Shown here piece by piece: positions 1-5,018 of a stretch of 11,971 nucleotides of DNA. The notes beneath the pieces are model-generated. The model was not told the origin of the DNA, searched no databases, and saw only the letters and a program-made list of their open reading frames with translations. The DNA comes from Spirochaetota bacterium (lineage in GTDB: Bacteria > Spirochaetota > Spirochaetia > DSM-27196 > PWMO01). The position numbers were made by a program, and so were the translations under genes. Numbering within the stretch: position 1 is the first letter of the stretch; each line of letters starts with the position of its first letter. The DNA is taken from positions 1-11,971 of the forward strand of contig JAAAOR010000125.1 of assembly GCA_009908735.1 (NCBI GenBank), in the 5' to 3' direction.

Positions 1-229
1 CAGCCCTGTACACGTCACTCAGGTTGTCGGCGGCAATCTCGAAGAGCGTAGCCACACGCTTCCGTCTTGCTCGCTTTAGCGGAGTGCCTCGGTCGTTCAG
101 GTAAAGCCGTCCCCATGTGGCTCCGAACTCGTCCCGAGCGATCAGGTAACGCGTTCCGGTCTCAGGCTCGTAATGCACCTGGATGTTTCGCTCTTCCTCC
201 CGAGCCGTCTCTCCAATGTCCTCACTCAT
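1..229 (-). CDS. Hypothetical protein, N-terminal part only (cut by window edge)
   Basis: A minus-strand frame starts at an ATG (229-227) and runs off the left edge, giving 76 visible residues. The start is supported by a strong SD, GGAGGAAG, about three bases upstream. The protein begins MSEDIGETAREEERNIQVHY and continues with an acidic N-terminus, a stretch reading EPETGTRYLIARDEFGATWG, and a basic patch (KRARRKR) before a predicted helix. There is no signal peptide or membrane segment in the visible part. I do not recognise the family, so no function is given. The intergenic region behind its start (230-433) is AT-richer than the surroundings and probably carries its promoter; a TTGACA-like hexamer is present on the minus strand near 327-332, but I see no convincing -10 at normal spacing. 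Confidence 0.6.
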   Translation of the reverse strand, partial: MSEDIGETAREEERNIQVHYEPETGTRYLIARDEFGATWGRLYLNDRGTPLKRARRKRVATLFEIAADNLSDVYRA

Positions 230-433
230 GTTCTTCCTCCTACTTCGTCTGTCTAAGCCATCACTTGCACAGCGCAACGGCCCGCGCTCCTGCGCTGTTT
301 ATGTCCAGTTTTCCAGTCACAGTTCCCCTGTCAAATTGTTTATATCTGAATATAGTGCAGGCGAGACGGCAGCGATTCACAGGCGCATGGGGTAGGGCTC
401 TTCCACAGCACCCCCTACAACGCCGCGCCGCAG
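230..433. other. Non-coding spacer upstream of the minus-strand gene
   Basis: About 200 bases with no convincing gene. It includes an AT-rich patch around 330-355, unlike the GC-rich neighbours, which is the likely promoter zone for the leftward gene. Short open frames crossing it show no recognisable protein features and are not supported by an SD. The right boundary is the terminal repeat of the IS3-like remnant. Confidence 0.4.
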
Positions 434-445
434 TGAACCGCCCCG
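434..445 (+). repeat. Left terminal inverted repeat of the IS3-like remnant
   Basis: TGAACCGCCCCG is repeated in inverted orientation at 765-776. The next bases inward differ (AGTGTCG on the left; GCTTCTC on the right, read inward), so the conserved core is 12 bp. Confidence 0.75.
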
Positions 446-483
446 AGTGTCGCGGGGGCCATGATTCGCGAGAGGATTACGAG

Positions 484-686
484 ATGGCGAATCGAGGCAG
501 GTATTCACAGGAGCTTCGGGAAGGGCAGTCCGGCGTGTGGCGGAGCCGGAGAATCAGCATGGCTCGCAGTGGGAGACGATTACTTCTGTGGCCGAGAAGA
601 TCGGCTGTTTGGCGGAGACGCTGCGCAAATGGGTGCGCGAGGGAGAGCGTGATGCAGGTACTCGCGGGGCCGTGACCAGCGGCTAG
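484..686 (+). pseudogene. IS3-family transposase OrfA (helix-turn-helix protein), frameshifted N-terminal fragment
   Basis: The ATG at 484 is preceded by AGAGGA and opens MANRGRYSQELRE, a classic IS3-family OrfA start. After about 13 codons the frame breaks. Reading on in the next frame gives AVRRV, then SQWETITSVAEKIGCLAETL, then RKWVREGERDAG, which is the OrfA helix-turn-helix region. One missing base near 522-524 would explain the break (family members usually read RERAV here). A TAG at 684-686 sits where the family has a Glu codon before RERA, so a single substitution would explain it. In the family, OrfA binds the element ends and is fused to OrfB by programmed frameshifting. This copy is dead: frameshift, nonsense codon and missing C-terminus. 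Confidence 0.75.
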
Positions 687-689
687 CGC

Positions 690-782
690 GAGCGAGCCGA
701 CTACACGCAGGACGAGACCCTGGCGACGGCGGCCGGACTCACATAGAACGGTCTCCGGAGAAGCCGGGGCGGTTCACTTTGA
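690..782 (+). pseudogene. IS3-family transposase OrfB, C-terminal scrap
   Basis: Past the OrfA remnant, the same frame reads DYTQDETLATAAGLT, a stop, then NGLRRSRGGSL and a stop at 780-782. IS3-family OrfB proteins often end with a segment of the type AAGL..NGLRRTRGGS, and here it lies, as expected, on top of the right terminal repeat. All catalytic DDE residues are absent. The direct junction of OrfA start to OrfB end marks the internal deletion near 690. Identification rests on a short stretch, so it is less certain than OrfA. Confidence 0.55.
765..776 (-). repeat. Right terminal inverted repeat of the IS3-like remnant
   Basis: CGGGGCGGTTCA is the exact reverse complement of 434-445. It overlaps codons for the remnant OrfB tail (RGGSL), as is usual for IS3 elements in which the transposase gene runs into the right end. 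Confidence 0.75.
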
Positions 783-919
783 CAGTGGGTCTGCCGGCGG
801 CCGGGACGTCGGAGCAGTTCCCCTCAGCTATGAAGGAAAGAGCTGGTCGGAGCTTTTCACCTACCGGGAAGGCGGATAGCGCCCGGACAACGGCCGCCGG
901 CGCCTGCCGGCGCAAATAA
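777..919. other. Spacer between IS remnant and ATPase promoter
   Basis: No gene is supported here. A GC-rich hairpin lies at 895-912 (CGCCGG, loop CGCCTG, CCGGCG) just before the ATPase promoter. It has no T-tract, so it is at best a weak terminator or an upstream boundary. Confidence 0.35.
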
Positions 920-956
920 CCTTGCAATTCTGGAATGTTGTGCCATAATTGCAAGG
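920..956. repeat. Perfect 10-bp inverted repeat framing the ATPase promoter
   Basis: CCTTGCAATT (920-929) and AATTGCAAGG (947-956) are exact reverse complements with a 17-bp spacer (27 bp between arm starts). The left arm covers the -35 and the right arm covers part of the -10, the predicted start site and the base before the ATG. It could be an operator for a dimeric regulator. In a longer transcript it would form a hairpin hiding the AAGG next to the start codon. Confidence 0.75.
922..949 (+). promoter_or_regulatory. Likely sigma-70 promoter of the ATPase gene, giving a near-leaderless mRNA
   Basis: TTGCAA (922-927) and CATAAT (944-949) are 16 bp apart and resemble -35 and -10 elements. 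Transcription would start about 7 bases after the -10, at 956-957, that is at the ATG itself. No separate SD stands at normal distance; AAGG abuts the start codon directly. Leaderless translation is an inference from spacing. Confidence 0.5.
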
Positions 957-2129
957 ATGATACCCCGCGAGCTTGCCCGACACGTCGAACGGCGCCTCGA
1001 GATGTTCCCGGCGGTGGCCATTCTGGGGCCGCGGCAGGCGGGCAAGACGACCCTTGCCCGGGCAATCGCCGGGGACCGCGCCTCGGTGTACCTCGATCTG
1101 GAAGCGGAAGCCGACCGTGCGCGACTTCTCGAGCCGAGCGCGTACTTCGACCGCCATGCCGGTAAGCTGATCGTCCTCGACGAGATCCACCAAATGCCCG
1201 AGCTCTTTCGCGAGCTCCGGGGCGTCATAGACCGTATTCGTCTGGAAGCGGAGGATGCCGGAACGCGATTTCTGATTCTCGGCTCCGCCTCGGGCGATTT
1301 GCTCCGGCAGTCGGGCGAGAGTCTTGCCGGCCGCATTGCCTACGCCGAGCTCTCGCCGCTCACGGCGGTCGAGACCGCTGAGCGTGTCTCGATCGAAGAG
1401 CTCTGGCTGCGGGGCGGGTTCCCGGAGAGCGTGCTGGCGCCCGATCTGGAGCAGAGCGTCGCCTGGCGCGCCAACTTCATCCGCACGTTCCTGCAGCGTG
1501 ACATCCCGGAGCTGGGACCGCGGATCGCCGGGGAAACCCTCAGGCGGCTGTGGACGATGGTGGCCCATGCAAACGGATCGCTCCTCAATGCCGCCGAGCT
1601 GGCGAGGTCCCTCGCAATCGACGGGAAGACCGTTTCCCGCTACATAGACGTGCTCTCGGACCTGTTCATGATCCGGCGGCTGCCTCCGTGGTACGGGAAT
1701 ACCCGTAAGCGCCTTGTGAAGTCACCTCGCGTGTACCTCAGAGACACGGGCGTGCTTCATACGCTCCTCGGCATCGACAGCTATGATGACCTTCTCTCTC
1801 ACCCGGTTGCAGGGGCAAGCTGGGAGGGCTTCGTCATCGAGCAGTTGCTGGCGGCACTCCCGGAGCGTGGCGAGGCGTTCTTCTACCGTTCCGCCGGGGG
1901 CGCCGAGATCGACCTCCTGCTCTCCCTTCCGGGTGAAGGATTCTGGGCGGTGGAGGTGAAGCGACGCCACGCCCCGAGGGTAGAGCGCGGATTCACCGCT
2001 GCGTGCGAGGACGTTGAGCCCGCACAGCGGTTCGTAGTGTACCCGGGGGATGAGCGGTTTCCTCTCCGCTCGGATGTCGAGGCCATTGGTGTGAGAGAGC
2101 TCGAGCAGCAGCTTCGCGATCGCGCGTAG
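957..2129 (+). CDS. AAA+ ATPase with C-terminal DUF4143 (PD-(D/E)XK-like) domain
   Basis: The protein has 390 residues. The N-terminal P-loop domain shows Walker A GPRQAGKTT (24-32) and Walker B LIVLDE (71-76), followed by a GSAS sensor-like segment. The middle carries a winged-helix-like stretch (about 190-240: LLNAAELARSLAIDGKTVSR). The C-terminal DUF4143 region has SWEGFVIEQLL, AEIDLLL and VEVK; the D...ExK pattern resembles the nuclease-fold core seen in this family. Family members are common in bacteria and archaea and usually have no known cellular role, so I give none. Length is typical and all motifs are intact, so the gene looks functional despite decayed neighbours. The ATG at 957 is the only good start: it abuts the inverted repeat and promoter described separately. 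No upstream or downstream partner gene is evident. Confidence 0.9.
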   Translation: MIPRELARHVERRLEMFPAVAILGPRQAGKTTLARAIAGDRASVYLDLEAEADRARLLEPSAYFDRHAGKLIVLDEIHQMPELFRELRGVIDRIRLEAEDAGTRFLILGSASGDLLRQSGESLAGRIAYAELSPLTAVETAERVSIEELWLRGGFPESVLAPDLEQSVAWRANFIRTFLQRDIPELGPRIAGETLRRLWTMVAHANGSLLNAAELARSLAIDGKTVSRYIDVLSDLFMIRRLPPWYGNTRKRLVKSPRVYLRDTGVLHTLLGIDSYDDLLSHPVAGASWEGFVIEQLLAALPERGEAFFYRSAGGAEIDLLLSLPGEGFWAVEVKRRHAPRVERGFTAACEDVEPAQRFVVYPGDERFPLRSDVEAIGVRELEQQLRDRA

Positions 2130-2202
2130 CCGCGTGCTATTACAACCTGCCTCACACCCTATGACCTGATTCGCCCCCCGGCCCCGCCGACGGCCCGGCG
2201 AC

Positions 2203-2283
2203 AGCAAAGTGGCGGTCACCTTCGGCCTCATCTTCACCGAGCTTGCAAACAACGCGGTTAAGCACGCCTTCGGCGGTCCCGGC
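2203..2283 (+). pseudogene. Histidine-kinase N-box fragment (HATPase of the HisKA_2 type)
   Basis: The frame reads AVTFGLIFTELANNAVKHAF, an N box of the kinase ATPase domain, and then loses similarity in a proline-rich run. The kinase at the right end of this window has AVTLGLIMNELATNAVKYGF at the same place. By eye about 46 of 60 bases agree between 2212-2271 and the kinase gene (11352-11293 on the minus strand). No H box, G box or plausible start is nearby, so this is a leftover scrap of a related kinase gene and not an expressed protein. Confidence 0.65.
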
Positions 2284-2409
2284 CCGGCACCGCCACCCCG
2301 GCCCGAACCTACAACGCGGGGTGCCTCGGCGTGCGCCGCCGCGGTCAGGGGCGACCGGCGGCGATGGATGGCACGTGAACAAATGATCCGGCAGGCCGTT
2401 ACGATGAGT

Positions 2410-2568
2410 TTATCGTTCCGCGACGACGATCTCCTGCCGAGAGTGGTAGGCCGTGCTACCCTCAGGAATGCCGTAGTCAGGTACGGGAATGTACGAGATC
2501 GAAAAGCCATGCTGTTTTGCCCGCCATGTACGCCGGCCACAATGTGCCGATAGCCGTCCGGTGGTCTG
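2410..2568 (-). pseudogene. Possible C-terminal remnant of an unrecognised gene
   Basis: A minus-strand frame is open for 52 codons and ends at TAA (2412-2410). It contains no ATG. Its end reads ISYIPVPDYGIPEG, then STAYHSRQEIVVAER and stop, which looks like real protein with fairly GC-rich third positions. I cannot name the family. It could be the tail of a gene whose front was lost, or chance. The rest of 2284-2639 shows nothing else I can support. Confidence 0.25.
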
Positions 2569-2639
2569 TCACACCCCTCGAAGAAGCGATCCTGACGTGA
2601 ATCCGTTAAGTGCCTACGTTGGCAGCAAGGAGTGCAGGC

Positions 2640-2885
2640 ATGGCGCAATATACCATTCGCAACGTTCCCGACTATCTGGATCATGAGTTGCGATGGTGGG
2701 CCAGGCGAAACGGTATGAGCCTGAACGAGGCCGCCCTTGAAGCAATGAAACGCGGCGTAGGGGTAAGCGAGAAGGCGGTGGAGTACAACGACCTCGATGA
2801 CCTGATCGGTACGTGGAAAGCGGATCCGGAGTTCGATCGGGTCATAGAAGACCAGGATTCGGTGGATCCCGAGCTATGGCAGTAG
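2640..2885 (+). CDS. Antitoxin of a VapBC-type pair (ribbon-helix-helix-like)
   Basis: The product is 81 residues. The start is the ATG at 2640, with AAGGAG eight bases upstream; a longer frame starting further up lacks an SD. The N-terminal third (about 3-38: YTIRNVPDYLDHELRWWARR, then NGMSLNEAALEAM) fits a ribbon-helix-helix DNA-binding fold: a short strand, then two helices. The acidic C-terminus (DLDDLIGTWKADPEFDRVIE) is the type of tail that wraps and inhibits a VapC toxin. Its stop overlaps the toxin start by 10 bases, so the two are probably translated together. In this class the antitoxin binds its own promoter and is released when degraded; a promoter is expected upstream in 2540-2630 but I see no clear consensus. 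Confidence 0.8.
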   Translation: MAQYTIRNVPDYLDHELRWWARRNGMSLNEAALEAMKRGVGVSEKAVEYNDLDDLIGTWKADPEFDRVIEDQDSVDPELWQ

Positions 2886-3265
2886 AGATCGCTGTCGACG
2901 CGAACAGGTACCGGGATTTTGTCGACGGCCGGGAGGATGCGGTATCCGTATTTCGAAGCGCCTCTCGGATACACGTTCCATTTGTCGTCACCGGAGAACT
3001 GAGGGCCGGGTTTGCCGTGGGGACGCGGGGAAAGGAAAACGAGCACGTGTTCGAGTCTTTCCTTCGGAAAGAGCGGGTAGATGTGCTGCACTCCACTATG
3101 GCGACCACCCGCCAGTATGCCGGTCTCTACCGCCAGCTTCGAGCGGCGGGAAATTCGATTCCGAGTAACGACCTCTGGATTGCCGGGTTGGTCATCGAGC
3201 ACAATCTGTATCTGTTCAGCCGGGACACCCATTTTGATGCGCTACCCCAGCTGCCCCGGATCTGA
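2876..3265 (+). CDS. vapC: VapC-type PIN-domain ribonuclease toxin
   Basis: The product is 129 residues, the normal VapC length. The start ATG at 2876 lies inside the end of the antitoxin gene (ATGGCAGTAG overlap). The PIN-domain acidic residues are all present: D8 (AVDANRY), E41 (VTGELRAGF), D99 (PSNDLWIAG) and D117 (FSRDTHFD). In the family these bind Mg2+ or Mn2+ and cleave RNA, often tRNA or rRNA; the target cannot be read from the sequence. The final LFSRDTHFDALPQL is a typical VapC end. With the antitoxin just upstream this makes an intact pair and the only complete toxin-antitoxin locus in the window. Assignment to PIN/VapC is firm; naming a subfamily is not possible. Confidence 0.88.
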   Translation: MAVEIAVDANRYRDFVDGREDAVSVFRSASRIHVPFVVTGELRAGFAVGTRGKENEHVFESFLRKERVDVLHSTMATTRQYAGLYRQLRAAGNSIPSNDLWIAGLVIEHNLYLFSRDTHFDALPQLPRI

Positions 3266-3301
3266 AAGCTGCATCCTGAAGTCTGCCTGAGAACGAGGCG
3301 G

Positions 3302-3537
3302 ATGAGCGAGAGAATAGACGAAGTCACGCGAACGCGAATGGGCCGCCGAATCCGAGCGAGTGGCTGGAGGCGGTTTCGTATTGCAACGAGCAGCGCGCCG
3401 GCCTGGGATATGAGTTCGACCGGTCAGATCTCGACCCGCCTCTCGGTGTGCGGGTGCGACTCGTGCGCGTGTCCCCGCCTGTGGCGCAGCAACGTCTAAG
3501 CGGCCTCAGGGAGGGCTTTTCGGCGCGATCGACATAA
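3302..3537 (+). pseudogene. Degraded RelE/ParE-type toxin scrap, perhaps fused to an antitoxin start
   Basis: One frame (3343 onward, open to TAA at 3535-3537) reads EWLEAVSYCNEQRAGLGYEF. This resembles the first helices of ParE/RelE-family toxins, which often have a (Y/W)YEEQRPGLGxxF segment. After residue F the resemblance stops. In a different frame an ATG at 3302, with GAGGCGG close upstream, reads MSERIDEVTR, which looks like the beginning of a small addiction-module antitoxin. A deletion joining an antitoxin start to a toxin start would explain both. The evidence is short-motif resemblance only, and neither piece could be a working protein. Confidence 0.4.
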
Positions 3538-3571
3538 CTGCAGTTACGCCCGACCAAACGGCAGTCACACC
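3530..3571. repeat. Imperfect 21-bp tandem repeat, two copies
   Basis: Units 3530-3550 and 3551-3571 agree at 16 of 21 positions. The first unit contains a perfect 12-bp palindrome, TAACTGCAGTTA (3535-3546). Purpose unknown; an operator or a remnant are both possible. Confidence 0.5.
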
Positions 3572-3732
3572 CGAGCGGCGGCGCCGGGGCGTCAGTACCC
3601 CTACAGAGCGAGATCTCTCGCTTTGCCCATGTCGATGCAATCCTCGAGCGTTTCGATCAGCGCTCATGAGGCGCCGGCAATCGGCGTAGCGCAAGACTCC
3701 CCGTCGCTCGATTCTACGTTTCCGGTTTCCGC
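3572..3732. other. Non-coding stretch with a small hairpin
   Basis: No gene is supported. A short hairpin, AGCGAG-ATCT-CTCGCT (3607-3622), is followed by TTT and could end rightward transcription weakly. Nothing else is recognisable before the hepT-like remnant. Confidence 0.3.
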
Positions 3733-4004
3733 CTATTCGATAGTGTGCGCTTTGGGCTTTCGTACGGCAGTCTCGAGGTTGGACAGCTTGTTTTCGATGA
3801 CTCCCCACAGGATCTCTTCATCAACACCGAAGTACTCGTGAGTGAGAATGTCACGAAGCCCGGCGATCTTCCGCCATTCAATTTCTGACGCCTTCTCGCA
3901 GGCGGCCCGCGGTATGCATGGAACGCCATCCCGGAGGTGGACTCCCGAATGTTTGCGATTGCGTCCAGGATGTCGTCGAAGTAGAGTTATAGGTCACGCG
4001 ACAT
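3733..4004 (-). pseudogene. hepT: HepT-like HEPN toxin, inactivated
   Basis: The ATG at 4004-4002 overlaps the stop of the nucleotidyltransferase remnant. The frame starts MSRDL and then hits TAA (3989-3987) before LYFDDILDAIANIRESTSGM, the usual HepT first helix. After this a piece of the middle is missing and the frame shifts. The end is clear: EIEWRKIAGLRDILTHEYFG, then VDEEILWGVIENKLSNLE, finishing at TAG (3735-3733). RDILTHEY keeps the RX4HXY catalytic motif of HEPN ribonucleases. In intact systems HepT is an RNase neutralised by AMPylation by its MntA partner. Here a nonsense codon, a deletion of roughly 25 or more codons and a frameshift make it dead. The adjoining overlapping partner confirms the identity. 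Confidence 0.8.
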
Positions 4005-4248
4005 CGCGAGCTTCCGACAGGATGCGTTCGGGAATGGTGGGCTTGAGCGCGTCTTCAAGGACCAGGTCGACCTTCGTCTCGGGGAAGAGATCTTCCAGCA
4101 GAAACTTGATGTCCATAAGAGTGTCGAAGCTCTTGTACCGATCGGCCAGCTTGAGCAGGATGTCGAGGTCGCTGGATTCATCCACATCACCTCTATACAA
4201 TAGTGGCATGACCAGTTCGGAACAGGCGTTCGCATCCGTTGGGCCCAT
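3994..4248 (-). pseudogene. mntA: MntA-like minimal nucleotidyltransferase antitoxin, N-terminally truncated
   Basis: The frame reads YRGDVDESSDLDILLKLADR, then YKSFDTLMDIKFLLEDLF, then PETKVDLVLEDALKP, and ends EARDVA at TGA (3996-3994). SDLDIL is the metal-binding DxD of minimal nucleotidyltransferases. The GS of the family motif GSxARG, which should sit directly before RGDVDESSDLD, is missing: MPLLYRGD stands where one expects LFGSYARGD. In-frame ATGs (4248, 4209) have no convincing SD and give an unlike N-terminus. So the first 30 or so residues and the catalytic GS appear lost. Its stop overlaps the hepT start by 11 bases, the usual gene order. It could still be translated, but AMP transfer is unlikely. 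Confidence 0.75.
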
Positions 4249-4269
4249 TGAACCGGACGGACGCCGGCG

Positions 4270-4530
4270 GTGAAAGAAGTATTCAATGTCGAAGAGATTT
4301 CATCGGGACACTTCCGTTGGCCCGACATTGATGTCGACCTGGATCAGACGAACACCGCCGAGGGTGGGGCGACACCCCTGTTCGCCGGCCCGGTCCGGCG
4401 CTACCGGGCCTCTGGCTATTTGGTCAGCAGATGTGATACACAAATGGGCATCTGCGGGCGGCTGTGGCACCTTGACGACGAACGCGAAGGCCCATACCCA
4501 GAACCTGCGATAGATCGGTTTCTTCTCTGA
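4270..4530 (+). CDS. Small hypothetical protein, possibly 5'-truncated
   Basis: A frame from GTG at 4270 gives 86 residues: VKEVFNVEEISSGHFRWPDI, DVDLDQTNTAEGG and on to a tail rich in Arg, Asp and Pro. The segment HFRWPDIDVDL is reminiscent of small DUF2442-like proteins often found beside toxin-antitoxin genes, but the match is weak and from memory. No SD precedes the GTG, and the preceding bases are the truncated front of the mntA remnant, so the 5' end may have been lost in the same deletion. It overlaps a short minus-strand frame with a strong SD (4300-4542); both are unlikely to be real over their full lengths. Confidence 0.3.
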   Translation: MKEVFNVEEISSGHFRWPDIDVDLDQTNTAEGGATPLFAGPVRRYRASGYLVSRCDTQMGICGRLWHLDDEREGPYPEPAIDRFLL

Positions 4531-4542
4531 TTTGTCACGCAT
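4300..4542 (-). CDS. Short hypothetical protein with one N-terminal membrane segment and a strong SD
   Basis: AGGAGGT (4553-4547) stands before two successive ATGs (4545 and 4542); the second has better spacing. The protein starts MRDKSEKKPIYRRFWVWAFA followed by FVV: a basic head and then a short hydrophobic segment, like the front of a membrane-anchored or secreted protein. After about residue 23 the sequence becomes Pro/Arg/Gly-rich without recognisable features to the stop at 4300, so the downstream part may be a foreign junction. The SD and head look genuine. It is probably the 5' remnant of a gene, and it is antisense to the small plus-strand frame at 4270-4530. Confidence 0.35.
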   Translation of the reverse strand: MRDKSEKKPIYRRFWVWAFAFVVKVPQPPADAHLCITSADQIARGPVAPDRAGEQGCRPTLGGVRLIQVDINVGPTEVSR

Positions 4543-4636
4543 CATTACCTCCTCGTTGTGACGTGTTGTCGTGATCGGAATGCGCCACCGCGCGAAACGC
4601 CAGCACGCCGAACGCATCGAGGAGTGTGTAGGGTGC

Positions 4637-4920
4637 TTGACTCATATTGAAAAGTGCAACATACCCATCTATGTGAGTATTCGGCTGCAGGTTCTTCTTG
4701 TGAGCATATGACTGTCTCCGCCTGGGTGCGCCGCGCGCTCGAGCACGAAAAGCGGGAACGTCCGAGCACCGCCGTGCGGAAGAAGCTGGAGCTTCTGCAT
4801 GCGGCACGTCGCCACGACTTCCCGACAGGGGACTACGCGGCTATGGCTTCGGACATCTCCCGGAGCTACCTCTCCGACGTCGAGGCGCATGGCACCTCCG
4901 AAAGCGAACGGGAGACATAG
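4637..4920 (+). pseudogene. Second VapB-like antitoxin, frameshifted near its N-terminus
   Basis: The end of this gene is clear: MTVSAWVRRALEHEKRERPS, then LELLHAARRHDFPTGDY, stopping at 4918-4920. TVSAWVREALEHE is a hallmark of one group of ribbon-helix-helix VapB antitoxins. The N-terminal strand is present just upstream in another frame, reading KCNIPIYVSIRLQVLL, then a stop (4707-4709). About ten residues between strand and helix are missing and the frame is shifted. The ATG before TVSAWV (4708) gives only the second half of the fold. A possible original start is TTG at 4637. As it stands the DNA-binding part is broken. A truncated VapC follows at 4929. Confidence 0.65.
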
Positions 4921-4928
4921 ATCCCGCG

Positions 4929-5012
4929 ATGGTATTCATCGATTCCAATGTTCCGATGTATCTCATAGGCTCAGAGCACCCCAACAAGTCGGCGACCATC
5001 TCGATGCTCTGC
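4929..5012 (+). pseudogene. Second VapC-like PIN toxin, N-terminal fragment
   Basis: Starting eight bases after the antitoxin remnant, the frame reads MVFIDSNVPMYLIGSEHPNK and a few more residues. FIDSNVPMYLIG carries the first PIN-domain Asp, and HPNK is also usual in this VapC group. After about 28 codons the similarity is lost, just where the convergent membrane-protein gene ends (5019). The remaining PIN acidic residues are absent, so this cannot be a working nuclease. The frame stays open to 5195, but that part is antisense to the neighbouring gene. The deletion boundary near 5012 is inferred from loss of similarity. Confidence 0.65.
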
Positions 5013-5018
5013 CGTTCC

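Larger units (their letters stand above)
434..776 (+). mobile_element. IS3-family insertion sequence, internally deleted remnant
   Basis: Both ends are visible. The left end begins TGAACCGCCCCG (434-445) and the right end is its exact reverse complement CGGGGCGGTTCA (765-776). The next bases inward match only partly. This terminal sequence is typical of some IS3-family elements. Inside are the start of an OrfA-like transposase and, in the same frame further on, a tail resembling the C-terminus of OrfB. The middle, roughly 0.8-0.9 kb in a full element by general family size, is missing. The flanking triplets (cag on the left, ctt on the right) do not match, so no target-site duplication is seen. 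The element cannot move by itself; its ends might still be recognised by a related transposase. Confidence 0.75.

Noticed and set aside
300..330. Similarity to the M13/lacZ forward primer site (GTTTTCC.AGTCAC) and, near 10001-10012, to the reverse primer site (ACAGCTATGACC)
   Set aside because: The matches are short and imperfect, and the second is explained by the epimerase stop and cryptochrome start codons. There is no vector sequence around them.
67..675. 202-residue plus-strand frame covering the left spacer and IS remnant
   Set aside because: Only its end (MANRGRYSQELRE) is meaningful, as the OrfA start. The first two thirds are antisense to the leftward gene or non-coding.
1722..2684. 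Long minus-strand open frame across the ATPase end and VapB start
   Set aside because: It is antisense to two well-supported genes, has no domain signature, and its composition is what GC-rich shadows give. Only the separate short frame at 2410-2568 looked protein-like.
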